Source: Siphonodentalium dalli (lineage: Eukaryota > Mollusca > Scaphopoda > Gadilida > Siphonodentaliidae). Taken from it: a DNA stretch of 64,000 nt. A model generated the notes under the pieces. The model did not search any database and was not told the origin of the DNA. It was given only the letters and a program-made list of their open reading frames with translations. This document shows, in pieces, positions 43,687 to 55,457 of this stretch (positions are counted from its first letter, which is position 1; every line of letters begins with the position of its first letter). The translations under genes were made by a program, and so were the position numbers. The stretch spans positions 41,181,835 through 41,245,834 of the forward strand of contig CP136066.1 of the NCBI GenBank assembly GCA_032622095.1, given 5' to 3'.

Positions 43687-46600
43687 GGGACATGACAATC
43701 TGCGGGATGGGATGGGATATGGGACAAAACGATAATCTGCGGGACAGAATTTCAAATTGCGTGGGACGGCCGATATCTCGAGGAATACAGGGCGTAGGGG
43801 GCTCATTTTGATGTCCAACGAAAGGCACACGTTCGCCCTATCCAAACATATTAACCCCGCTACTAACCAAACACCAGAAGTTGCATTATTTGATCGACAA
43901 CTGACCTAACATGGGGTGGAATTTGGGATAGCATGACAATCTGCGGGACAGGATTTTCAAATTGCGTGGGACGGCCGATAGCTCGAGGAATACAGCGCAT
44001 AGAGGGCTACTTTTGGTGTCTAACGAAAGGCCCACATTCGCCCTATCCACACATATTAACCCCGCCACTGACCGGACACCCGAAGTTACATTATCCGGTC
44101 GACAACTGACCTAACATAAAATGCCACAAACACGAAAAACTGCGTTCGACATTAATGTTTAGAATTTAGATTTCTCGATGAATACACTAGCAAACAATAA
44201 GTTTTAGGTATCAAATAACGCAGTGGAATTCTGTGCATTCGTTTTAGCTACAATATGGCTGTTTTAGTGCGAATATTGTAATGGCGAACACGCAAACACG
44301 CTCCGATAAAACAGCTAAAAATAGACTCGATGTTTACAATTACAGGATCGATTTCAGCCGGTATATTCAATATAATGGGGCGTATAGTATATCAAAATGT
44401 AGAATTAGACACAGGGAATGTATTTTTTTTCCAAATGGGTCCACCAGGCGGTGAAATTGTTGCAGAAATTCGCTCCAAGATATTCGCACTTATTTTTATT
44501 TCAGTTGTGACTAAAAGCCCAGATGCCGGAGCCCAGCGACTAAAAGCCAAGTTACAAAATAGATCAACTGGTTTGAACGAATGAATATGTCAATGGTAAG
44601 ACTATTCAAAAGAATATTCAAATCAAATAGTGTTTATAGACTTAAAAACTTATGTGTCCGCCATTCATATATGCGGTGAAGTTTTCATATCATCTGCCAG
44701 TAATACGCGGGGGAGGTTCTCATATGAACATTTTATCTGCCGGTCATACACGGTGGAGGTTTATATTATACACCGGTCATACGCGAGGGAAGTTTTCTTA
44801 TTATCCTCCAGTCATACGCGGGGGAAGTTCTGATATGAACATATTATCTGCCGGTCATACGCGGTGGAGGTTCATATTATCCACCGGTCATACACGAGGG
44901 AGGTTCTCATATTATCCTCCGGTCATACGATGGGGAGGATCTGATATGAACATATTAACCGCCGGTCATACGCGAGGGAGGTTCTCATATTATCCACCGG
45001 TTATACGCGAGGGAGGTTCTCATACGTGGGGGAGGTTCTGATATGAACATATTATACGCCGGTCATACGCGGTGGAGGTTCATATTATCCACCGGTCATA
45101 CGCGGTGGAGGTTCTCATATGAACATATTATCCACCAGTCATACGCGGTGGAGGTTCATATTATCCGCCGGTCATATGCGAGGGAAGTTCTCAAATTATC
45201 CTCTGATCATATGTGGGGGAGGTTCTGATATGAACATATTATCCGCCGGTCATACACGGTGGAGGTTCATATTATCCGCCGGTCATGCGCGAGGGAGGTT
45301 CTCATATTATCCACCGGTCATACGCGAGGGAGGTTCTCATATTATCCTCCGGTCATACGTTGGGGAGGTTCTCATATGCACATATTATCCGCCGGTCATA
45401 CGCGGTGGAGGTTCATATTATCCGCCGATCATACACGAGGGAAGTTCTCATATTATCGTTCGGTCATATGTGGGGGAGGTTCTGATATGAATATATTATC
45501 CGCCGGTCATACACGGTGGAGGTTCATATTATCCACAGGTCATACGTAGGGGATGTTCTCATATGAACATATTATCCGCCGGTCATACGCGAGGGAGGTT
45601 CTCATATTATCCGCCGGTCATACGCGAGGGAGGTTCTCATATTATCCACCGGTCATACGCGAGGGAGGTTCTCATATTAGCCTCCGGTCATACATAGGGA
45701 AGGTTCTCATATGAACATATTATCTGCCGGTCATACACGGTGGGGGTTCATATTATCCGCCGGTCATACGCGAGGGAGGTTATCATATTATCCTCCGGTC
45801 ATACGATGGGGAGGTTCTCATATGAACATATTAACCGCTGGTCATACGCGAGGGAGGTTCTCATATTATCCACCGGTTATACGCGAGGGAGGTTCTCATA
45901 TTATCCTCCGGTCATACGTGGGGGAGGTTCTGATATGAACATATTATTTGCCGGTCATACGCGGTGGAGGTTCATATTATCCGCCGGTCATACGCGAGGG
46001 AAGTTCTCATATTATCCTCCGATCATATGTGGGGGAGGTTCTGATATGAACATATTATCCGCCGGTCATACACGGTGGAGGTTCATATTATCCGCGGGTC
46101 ATGCGCGAGGGAGGTTCTCATATTATCCTCCGGTCATACGTGGGGGAGGTTCTGATATGAACATATTATTCGCCGGTAATACGGAGTGGAGGTTCATATT
46201 ATCCACCGGTCATACGCGGTGGAAGTTCTCATATGAACATATTATCCGCCGGTCATACGCGGTGGAGGTTCATATTATCTGCCGGTCATACGCGAGGGAA
46301 GTTCTCATATTATCCTCCGATCATATGTGGGGGAGGTTCTGATATGAACATATTATCCGCCGGTCATACGTGGTGGAGGTTCATATTATCCGCCGGTCAT
46401 ACGCGAGGGAGGTTCTCGTATTATCCACTGGTCATACGATGGGGAGGTTCTCATATTATCTTCCAGTCATACGTTGGGGAGGTTCTCATATGAACATATT
46501 ATCCGCCGGTCATACGCGGTGGAGGTTCATATTATCCACCGGTCATACGCGGTGGTGGTTCTCATATTATCCACCGGTCATAAGCGAGGGAGGTTCTCAT

Positions 46601-48738
46601 ATTATCCTCCGGTCATATGTTGGGGAGGTTCTCATATGAACATATTTTCCGCCGGTCATACGTGGTGGAGGTTCATATTATCCGCCAATCATACGCGAGG
46701 GAAGTTCTCATATTATCCTTCGGTCATAGGTGGGGGACGTTCTGATATGAACATATTATCCGCCGGTCATACACGGTGGAGGTTCATATTATCCACCGGT
46801 CATACGTAGGGGAGGTTCTCATATGAACATATTATCCGCCGGTCATACGCAGTGGAGGTTCTCATATGAACATATTATCCGCCGGTCATACGCGGTGGAG
46901 GTTCTCATATGAACATATTATCCGCCGGTCATACGCGGTGGAGGTTCATATTATCCGCGGTCATACGCGAGGGAAGTTCTCATATTATCCTTCGGTCATA
47001 GGTGGGGGACGTTCTGATATGAACATATTATCTGCCGGTCATACACGGTGGAGGTTCATATTATCCACCGGTCATACGTAGGGGAGGTTCTCATATGAAC
47101 ATATTATCCGCCGGTCATACGCAGTGGAGGTTCTCATATGAACATATTATCCTTCGGTCATACGCGGTGGAGGTTCTCATATGAACATATTATCTGCCGG
47201 TCATACGCGGTGGAGGTTCATATTATCCACCGGTCATACGTAGGGGAGGTTCTCATATGAACATATTATCCGCCGGTCATACGCAGTGGAGGTTCTCATA
47301 TGAACATATTATCCTTCGGTCATACGCGGTGGAGGTTCTCATATGAACATATTATCTGCCGGTCATACGTGGTGGAGGTTCATATTATCAACTGGTCATA
47401 CGCGGTGGAGGTTCTCATATGAACATATTATCTGCCGGTCATATGCGAGGGAGGTTCTCATATTATCCACCGGTCACACCCGAGGGAGGATATGACCGGC
47501 GGATAATATGTTCATATGAGAACCTCCCCAACGTATGACCAGAGGATAATATGACAACCTCCCTCGCGTATGACCGGTGGATAATATGAACCTCCACCGC
47601 GTATGACCGGTAGATAATATGTTCATATCAGAACCTCCCCCGCGTATGACTGGAGGATAATACGAGAACTTCCCTCGCGTATGACCGGCGGATAATATGA
47701 ACCTCCACCGCATATGACCGGCAGATAATATGTTCATATGAGAACCTCCCCCGCGTATGACTGGCAGATAATATGAGAACCTCCACTGCATATGAATGGC
47801 GGACACATAAGTTTTTAAGTCTATAAACACTATTTGATTTGAATATTCTTTTGAATAGTCTTACCATTGACATATTCATTCGTTCAAACCAGCTTTTAGT
47901 CACAACTGAAATAAAAATAAGTGAGAATATCTTGGAGCGAATTTCTGCAACAATTTCACCGCCTTTTGGACCCATTTGGAAAAAAATGCATTCCCTGTGT
48001 CTAATTCTACATTTTGATATACTATACGTCCCATTATATTGAATATACCGGCTGAAATCGATCCTGTAATTGTGAACATCGAGTCTATTTTTAGCTGTTT
48101 TATCGGAGCGTGTTTGCGTGTTCGCCATTACAATATTCGCACTAAAACAGCCATATTGTAGCTAAAAACGAATGCACAGTACTCCACTGCGTTATTTGAT
48201 ACCTAAAACTTGTTGTTTGCTAGTGTATTCATCGAGAAATCTAAATTCTAAACATTAATGTCGAACGCAGTTTTTCGTGTTTGTGGCATTTTATGTTATG
48301 GCATTTTATGTTAGGTCAGTTGTCGACCGGATAATGTAACTTCCGGTGTCCGGTCAGTGGCGGGGTTAATATGTGTGGATAGGGCGAATGTGGTCCTTTC
48401 GTTAGACACCAAAAGTAGCCCTCTATGCGCTGTATTCCTCGAGCTATCGGCCGTCCCACGCAATTTGAAAATCCTGTCCCGCAGATTGTCATGCTATCCC
48501 AAATTCCACCCCATGTTAGGTCAGTTGTCGATCAAATAATGCAACTTCTGGTGTTTGGTTAGTGGCGGGGTTAATATGTTTGGATAGGGCGAACGTGTGC
48601 CTTTCGTTAGACACCAAAATGAGCCCCCTACGCCCTGTATTCCTCGAGATATCGGCCGTCCCACGCAATTTGAAATTCTGTCCCGCAGATTGTCGTTTTG
48701 TCCCATATCCCATCCCATCCCGCAGATTGTCATGTCCC
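43687..48738. mobile_element. 5-kb long-inverted-repeat element filled with minisatellite
   Basis: Ends GGGACATGACAATCTGCGGG (43687) and CCCGCAGATTGTCATGTCCC (ending 48738) are perfect complements. An exact 8-bp target duplication ATTTGATA lies at 43679-43686 and 48739-48746. The arms are about 1.25 kb: about 43687-44680 plus minisatellite on the left, and 47490-48738 on the right. They agree closely except for small indels, including a ~50-bp block at about 44518-44568 missing on the right. Each arm has two ~200-bp subrepeats (CGTGGGACGGCCGATA.CTCG). Very long arms, G-starting ends and 8-9 bp duplications recall Mutator-like elements, but no transposase is present and the class is inferred. 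The mirrored frames beginning MANTQTRSDKTAKNR (minus, from 48128; its mirror near 44282 is broken) are of unknown meaning. Confidence 0.85.
44680..47490 (+). repeat. 33-43 bp minisatellite, main array
   Basis: About 70 units of ATTATCCGCCGGTCATACGC followed by GGTGGAGGTTC or GAGGGAGGTTCTC. Some units carry an added ATATGAACAT, so lengths of about 33, 35 and 43 bp alternate. Higher-order blocks repeat, for example near 46730-46830 and 46990-47100. Overlapping open frames of up to 200 codons with RSYAREV- and AGHTRGRF-type periods are artefacts. At about 47490 the array flips to the minus orientation and continues to 47810 as part of the right arm. Confidence 0.95.
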
Positions 48739-49320
48739 ATTTGATATGGATCGTTTATATTCTGCAATAATTTCTACCTAAATGGCGGTTTCTTACGTTT
48801 TATTGGGTTTTGAAACTGAGAGGCGGGGAAATCTCGGTGTGTTTACATTATGAATGTTTGATTCCATAATCGGGATCAGAATCAGATTCAGAATCCAATA
48901 ACAACGAAATGACGATTACGGTCTGTTCGTTTACAAAACCACAATGTACGGAATGTAATCTGGTCTGTTCGTTTATAGGGAGCCGTAGCGTAGGAGTGTA
49001 ACCTGTAATAAAGAATCCAGAATCTGTCACGAAATAATAAACTGTGCACTGTTAGAAATATGACCGTCAGTTTAAGGATGTCATACTGTGTCAACAGGGC
49101 TGCCAACTTATGACCGTCAACCATATACGGTCAGATTGTAGCATATTTCTGTCGAGAAAATTGATGTTCGATCAGGAAGCGAGACCGGTGTAATTGAGAG
49201 GTATTCGGATTTGTTCAAACCGTAATTGGGAACATCCAACGGCCCACCATATAAAATTTACGTGGACACGGGCGCAATTCCTCGGTTCTATAAGCCAAGG
49301 GTTGTACCGTGTGCTCTCAG

Positions 49321-49471
49321 CAAGCCTTGAAATAATGAGCCTGTCATTTGCAGAATGAGGTCCCCAGAGGGTAAATTTAGTGATGCTATCCCGCATAGCG
49401 GGCTAGCATCACCAAATTCACCCTCTGGGAACCTCATTCTGCAAATGACAGACTCACTATTTCAAGGCTTG
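49321..49471. repeat. 151-bp near-perfect hairpin element
   Basis: The arms begin CAAGCCTTGAAATA and end with its complement. Pairing continues through TCATTTGCAGAATGAGG.TCCC and GAGGGT.AATTT.GTGATGCTA to a centre around CCCGCATAGCGGG. It has no coding capacity. A decayed relative is at 23385-23477. Confidence 0.93.
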
Positions 49472-49530
49472 GCCCTCAGGCAACATGTTGAAACGGAGCT
49501 CGACCGTCGTTGTTAGAGTGATCTTCTTAA

Positions 49531-49958
49531 CCCTTTCAGTGCCAGGTCCGATTTTTGTATCAACCCATATACCCTGTGCCAATGCATTCTCTTATATAAG
49601 CGAGTCGACCATAGGTCGCCTCGCATATATAAGAGAATGCATTGGCCTAACAATTTTTCATCATTTGTTATTATGTTTTACAAGTTTTTACAATTTTAAT
49701 AATTTTTTCTTATATTCTTTAACAGACTTATTTTGTAGATTTAGTGCCAGGAAATCTTACGTTTTTCATGGGCATCAAAATTATTACTATGAATACTTGG
49801 TGATAGTTTTGAGTTATAACATTCTCCTAAGGTTTTATCCAGTTTTTTTTTAAAATTCGCTATAGCATGCTTAAGCATACCAAAAACAATTTTTTTTGGG
49901 GCCGATTTTACAGACCGTAAATTAGGGCCGATGAGATCGGCCCCTGACACTGAAAGGG
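49531..49958. mobile_element. piggyBac-like MITE with one palindrome, copy 2
   Basis: TTAA (49527-49530 and 49959-49962) brackets inverted ends CCCTTTCAGTGCCAGG and CCTGACACTGAAAGGG. The CCCTTT start and TTAA fit piggyBac, but the rest of the end differs from the CCCTTTACCCAACA family. A single 69-bp palindrome (49578-49646, one substitution in the left arm) sits near the left end. The right half has GGGCCGAT/ATCGGCCC inverted motifs in place of the second palindrome. Confidence 0.75.
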
Positions 49959-49962
49959 TTAA

Positions 49963-51399
49963 CCCCGTACAGTTCTCTCAGGTGTGGAGGTAAATTAACA
50001 AAATTGAATATGAGTCACACGTGTGCTCAACGTTTACACGAGGATTCAGAAAAGTACACCACCATAACAAATCATAGAAGGTTGTTCATATTCTGTCGTA
50101 CACCCCATATGGGGCATCTAGAGCTCACTCGCGGTTTCAGAAAACTGTGCACTGTTAGAAAAATGCCCGTCAGTTTAAGGGTGGCATACTGTATCAACAG
50201 GGATGCCAACCTATTGTAGCATATTCCACGGTACAAAACTGTTTGGGTAACTGTAACATGTAACTGGCAAACCGTGATATTTGTTTACTGTTCAATTAAC
50301 ATCAAGACCGTTACTAATAACGGCCAGTCAATGTTTTTTGTTTCTCGGGTCAACACCATTACATGTTTTCGCTCTTAATTTGCTAATTTACATTAGAATT
50401 AGCCAAGATCCCGTGGTGATAATATGATTTCCCGATAGGCATTACGATCATAGTTTTATGAAACTTAAATGCTCAATGCATAAAGTGATAGAAAGTACTT
50501 TGAAGTTTGAAGAGGATCAAACTTATTATCTGCCTCGGGGAGTTTACTCCAGATTAAAGGCTGCGCACGCGTGATGTGTGCACCTTTGACTGACTATAAA
50601 TAATGGCTGTAAATAAAAATCGATAACATATAATTAAACAACTAAATGGTTGAGCTTTTCAGTATACAGGTAATACTAATTTCGACCATTATATAATAGG
50701 CCTATATGAATCGGGGATCCCCTTTTAAGACGTAAAAGAAAAAGGCTATCACAGTTAAATCTCAAATGTATGTACATGTTACAGTAAAACAGCTGAATGA
50801 CATGCTTTATTTTGGTAACATGTACATGTAAGACGTGAAATTGTCCAGTCATTTGTAAACACAGTTCGTGTCTTAATGGTTGCATATATAACAAGACAAC
50901 AATAGCATCAGTCACAGCTAGTTGGATTGAAACCTTCAAGCCGACTATGTAATAACTATTTGATAACATCATTTAATTGTTGTTGATGATATTTCCCCAT
51001 TGGCTGACATCGAAGCTCTTGTGAATTACTCTGGTGCCTTTATCCTCGTGCGTAAATGTATAATCTTTGAAACAATCAGAACACTGTTAACTGGATGAAC
51101 AGGTCAAGTTAACAAAAACTGACAACAGTCAACATTCTAATATCTACGTCACTAGTGGTTGACATCATAGCCCTTGTGGATTACTCATGGTGCGTGCATG
51201 TATCCTCTTGTGAAAGTGCATGTGTCGGTGTTTTGGTACAGTCACAACGCGAATATGCCACCGAATACAACCCAGCTGCCACAATTTAGTGAAACATATC
51301 AATGATCAAGTCATCAGCCGGTTTTCGCAAATTTACAACTTATCCGGTTCCCCTAGAAACCAAAGTCAGACAGTCATAATATTATTCGGCACTGTAGAA
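49963..51399. other. No recognisable gene; minor repeats
   Basis: Contains the second direct repeat at 50144-50230 and two related blocks at about 51004-51050 and 51157-51205 (TTGACATC..AGC.CTTGTG.ATTACTC.TGGTGC). The 98-codon minus frame (50676-50972) and 83-codon plus frame (51220-51471) have no recognised domain. Confidence 0.5.
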
Positions 51400-54300
51400 G
51401 GTTACACTGGTGTAAATACTATAGGCAGCTCCCCCTGCGGTTGCGGGAGGAGTATAGAGTTTCACAGTTAAAACACTCTGGGCTGTGATTGGTTGCATGA
51501 ATTAAATGTAAACTGTTGACAAAAATTCAAGGAATCATTCTCCCACAAACTTCATTTGCCAAGAGGCCCATTCATTAAAGGTGAAGTCTGTTGTGGCTGT
51601 TTAGAAATTTTAAGTGTGATTGAAAAAATGACAATATTTTTTTAGTGCGGATCTGACCCTAGTCATGAAAAAACGAAAATTTGAAGTGGATTCCCTGCTA
51701 GACGGTGTTGATTTTTTTATTGGGAAAGTTTCCACAGATGTCAAGCTCACATAATCCGAAGGCAGTTTGAACAGTTTCCATTTGACCTCTGATGCAGATC
51801 AACAAACGTTAACATTGAAGCCTATGGGAAATATTTACACCAGTGTAACCTAAAGGGAAAAAATAGCTTTTTATCATTTTTGATTCCTGGGAGTCACTTT
51901 AAAGCATTTTAATGCATTTTACAGAGCCTGGTCTTTCAGTCCAATGAATATCTCATGCTTGGTGTGGCTATTCTTGCTGCTGATGTCTTCTTTCACTTAC
52001 ATCAGCCAAAAAAATAGTAAGATTTTTCATAAAAAATGACAATTTTTCAAGGTATTTTCAAAAAAATTCAAGGTGGTAATAGTCACATGATAATGCAAAT
52101 GACCCATAACATGAGCATGTCAACGACACATATATCAATTGTTATAAGAACCTAATCTAACAAGTATTTTGGATTTTATAGCCAGTGATATACAGATATA
52201 TATCATAAAAGTGTGTCATTTCCACTGGTGGGTATGGTCATTTGAAGGTTAATAGCACTAAAACTTGGACACATTTAAGAAAATGCTTCAGCAATTCAAA
52301 GAGAGCATATCTTTATTCAACTAATTCAATATACACCCACATCCAGTTATCTTGGATCACCCTTGCAGACCTGAAAATGTCATATTTTATTCTTCAATGT
52401 GCTGATAAAGTCATGCGCTTGATGCTCAGCTGATCAGATCTGGACTCAATGACCTCACATCACCAGAAGTTCTCTCATGGAAAGAATATTGTACAGTCTT
52501 CCATAGCTGATCCAAGTTTGCAACACCAGACCCCTAAAACTGAGTGAAAATGGGGCCTGAACATGACTGGTGGTGGAAAATTGTGCCTTTTTGATGAATA
52601 ATTTGTTAAAGGGGGTGGGGTTAAATTGTGTGTGATAAATAAAGAACCATAGGGGTGATATTGTTTTTGAACACATTTTTTCCATTGATGGGCAATTCTG
52701 AAGAAATGTAGGGAGTTACAATTATTCCGCGAAAAAGCGGGCTATCGCTTTAGGTTACACTGGTGTAAATACTATAGGCAGCTCCCCCTGCGGTTGCGGG
52801 AGGAGTATAGAGTTTCACAGTTAAAACACTCTGGGCTGTGATTGGTTGCATGAATTAAATGTAAACTGTTGACAAAAATTCAAGGAATCATTCTCCCACA
52901 AACTTCATTTGCCAAGAGGCCCATTCATTAAAGGTGAAGTCTGTTGTGGCTGTTTAGAAATTTTAAGTGTGATTGAAAAAATGACAATATTTTTTTAGTG
53001 CGGAACTGACCCTAGTCATGAAAAAACGAAAATTTGAAGTGGATTCCCTGCTAGACGGTGTTGATTTTTTTATTGGGAAAGTTTCCACAGATGTCAAGCT
53101 CACATAATCCGAAGGCAGTTTGAACAGTTTCCATTTGACCTCTGATGCAGATCAACAAACGTTAACATTGAAGCCTATGGGAAATATTTACACCAGTGTA
53201 ACCTAAAGGGAAAAAATAGCTTTTTATCATTTTTGATTCCTGGGAGTCACTTTAAAGCATTTTAATGCATTTTACAGAGCCTGGTCTTTCAGTCCAATGA
53301 ATATCTCATGCTTGGTGTGGCTATTCTTGCTGCTGATGTCTTCTTTCACTTACATCAGCCAAAAAAATAGTAAGATTTTTCATAAAAAATGACAATTTTT
53401 CAAGGTATTTTCAAAAAAATTCAAGGTGGTAATAGTCACATGATAATGCAAATGACCCATAACATGAGCATGTCAACGACACATATATCAATTGTTATAA
53501 GAACCTAATCTAACAAGTATTTTGGATTTTATAGCCAGTGATATACAGATATATATCATAAAAGTGTGTCATTTCCACTGGTGGGTATGGTCATTTGAAG
53601 GTTAATAGCACTAAAACTTGGACACATTTAAGAAAATGCTTCAGCAATTCAAAGAGAGCATATCTTTATTCAACTAATTCAATATACACCCACATCCAGT
53701 TATCTTGGATCACCCTTGCAGACCTGAAAATGTCATATTTTATTCTTCAATGTGCTGATAAAGTCATGCGCTTGATGCTCAGCTGATCAGATCTGGACTC
53801 AATGACCTCACATCACCAGAAGTTCTCTCATGGAAAGAATATTGTACAGTCTTCCATAGCTGATCCAAGTTTGCAACACCAGACCCCTAAAACTGAGTGA
53901 AAATGGGGCCTGAACATGACTGGTGGTGGAAAATTGTGCCTTTTTGATGAATAATTTGTTAAAGGGGGTGGGGTTAAATTGTGTGTGATAAATAAAGAAC
54001 CATAGGGGTGATATTGTTTTTGAACACATTTTTTCCATTGATGGGCAATTCTGAAGAAATGTAGGGAGTTACAATTATTCCGCGAAAAAGCGGGCTATCG
54101 CTTTAGGTTACACTGGTGTAAATACTATAGGCAGCTCCTCCTGCGGTTGCGGGAGGAGTATAGAGTTTCACAGTTAAAACACTCTGGGCTGTGATTGGTT
54201 GCATGAATTAAATGTAAACTGTTGACAAAAATTCAAGGAATCATTCTCCCACAAACTTCATTTGCCAAGAGGCCCATTCATTAAAGGTGAAGTCTGTTGT

Positions 54301-54556
54301 GGCTGTTTAGAAATTTTAAGTGTGATTGAAAAAATGACAATATTTTTTTAGTGCGGAACTGACCCTAGTCATGAAAAAACGAAAATTTGAAGTGGATTCC
54401 CTGCTAGACGGTGTTGATTTTTTTATTGGGAAAGTTTCCACAGATGTCAAGCTCACATAATCCGAAGGCAGTTTGAACAGTTTCCATTTGACCTCTGATG
54501 CAGATCAACAAACGTTAACATTGAAGCCTATGGGAAATATTTACACCAGTGTAACC
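51400..54556. mobile_element. Triplicated 451-bp element alternating with a 902-bp spacer
   Basis: Three 451-bp units (51400-51850, 52753-53203, 54106-54556) each start GGTTACACTGGTGTAAATA and end with the complement, and are nearly identical. Two 902-bp spacers between them (51851-52752 and 53204-54105) are also nearly identical. The outermost flanks share AGAA (51396-51399 and 54557-54560), a possible 4-bp target duplication for the whole structure, while the internal junctions read TTTA before and TAAA after each unit. The repeated 63- and 76-codon open frames in the spacers have no recognised domain. Class unknown. Confidence 0.85.
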
Positions 54557-54560
54557 AGAA

Positions 54561-55078
54561 GTCACTTTTTTCCAAAAGCAATAATCGACAATCGACATTG
54601 AATGTCGTTAATGTTAAATGTAAAGAGGTTACGGAATAACGTTCTTAATTACTGGACGCAGTCGAAATGTATTGCACGGAATGAACATGCCGGGTAAGGC
54701 AACCGGAATGCATTGCATTGCACTGAATACAAAATACTTAAAGGGGTACTGTACGCCATTTTCAATAAATTCCCGGTAATAACAACGATCTAATACCGAT
54801 AATATTTAGAAATATAAGTAATTTCAGTCGAAAATGTATTCTGTAAACGTTCAGGTTAATAGTTTATCTGAAAATCGAATTTAATAATACTAATATAAAT
54901 TAAATTTATGGCTGGAGCCATAAATTAAATTCCGAATTTCCATGTACAAGATGTAATCATGTTAATTAACGGATAGTGTATTGGGCAACGCATGGCACAC
55001 ATTATCGTGTACAAACATTATGTTGATACGGGGCGTAAACTCAAGCTACCCACTGACTGGTGGCTATACAATAACTTA
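54561..55078. other. No recognisable gene; small palindromes
   Basis: AT-rich. A short hairpin AATTTATGGCT-GG-AGCCATAAATT lies near 54905-54930, and CGACATTGAATGTCG near 54593. Confidence 0.55.
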
Positions 55079-55457
55079 AAACATATTATGGACTTGTTCG
55101 GGTGCGTGAAATGGATAAGTTAGTATACTCAGGCGCTACGCCAACACGGGGAATGTAGCATTCTACTAAAATCGCCAAATTTTTTCCAAAGAAATCGACA
55201 ATACTACTCCATAGAAAACATCGTCTGAACTACGCCCAATTGTAAATATTTACATCTCGATTCTGGACGCAAATATGGGCGGTAAATTTTTAACACAAAA
55301 GATTTCGCCATGGATAGTCATTGCGTTTAATTAATATATAAGAACGACAATGTGTATCGTCAATTTGGATTAATATTAGTAACAAATAACTACTTTGAGG
55401 CAAGATTATTCTCAATTTCTATTTGATCACCCTACGGAGTGCTTCACATCACTTTAA
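55079..55457 (+). repeat. Single arm of the long-inverted-repeat element
   Basis: Matches the left arm of 21279-22764 along its length (GACTTGTTCGGGTGCGTGAA, ACTACTCCATAGAAAACATC, GTGTATCGTCAATTTGGATT, TTTCTATTTGATCACCCTAC). No second arm is seen nearby, so this is a solo arm or a relic. Confidence 0.85.

Larger units (their letters stand above)
43237..49040. mobile_element. Inverted-repeat DNA element, copy 2 (interrupted)
   Basis: Second copy of the family at 10845-12881. Left block 43237-43686 (GAGTCATTATTTCGTAAGAG..., GTTTAATGTTCTCCCAGCGT, GGGATTATGAAATGAACAT, CTTCGCCATCAACCGAAGTG) and right block 48739-49040 (GATCGTTTATATTCTGCAAT, ATCAGAATCAGATTCAGAAT, GGTCTGTTCGTTTA) align with copy 1. 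The blocks are separated only by the 5-kb insertion at 43687-48738. Confidence 0.65.
49042..50230 (+). repeat. Pair of ~90-bp direct repeats bracketing 1 kb
   Basis: AACTGTGCACTGTTAGAAA, CGTCAGTTTAAGG and CAACAGGG.TGCCAAC at 49040-49150 recur at 50144-50230. The second copy lacks about 28 bp near its 3' end. Between them lie a 151-bp hairpin and a piggyBac-like MITE. The cause of the duplication is unclear. Confidence 0.65.

Noticed and set aside
44630..47081. Series of open frames up to 200 codons with periodic RSYAREV and AGHTRGRF motifs
   Set aside because: They follow the period of the 33-43 bp minisatellite, overlap in several frames and have no gene context.
47628..48128. 166-codon minus-strand frame starting MANTQTRSDKTAKNR
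   Set aside because: It runs from an inverted arm into minisatellite and its mirror copy at about 44282 is broken. I see no known domain, so I did not call a gene.
52242..54038. Repeated 63- and 76-codon frames in the 902-bp spacer
   Set aside because: Their identity reflects recent duplication of the DNA rather than coding constraint, and no domain or splice site is recognisable.
51400..54556. LTR retrotransposon in miniature
   Set aside because: The terminal units do not start TG or end CA, and I find no primer binding site or purine tract next to them. A composite inverted-repeat element fits better, though the LTR-like option is not excluded.
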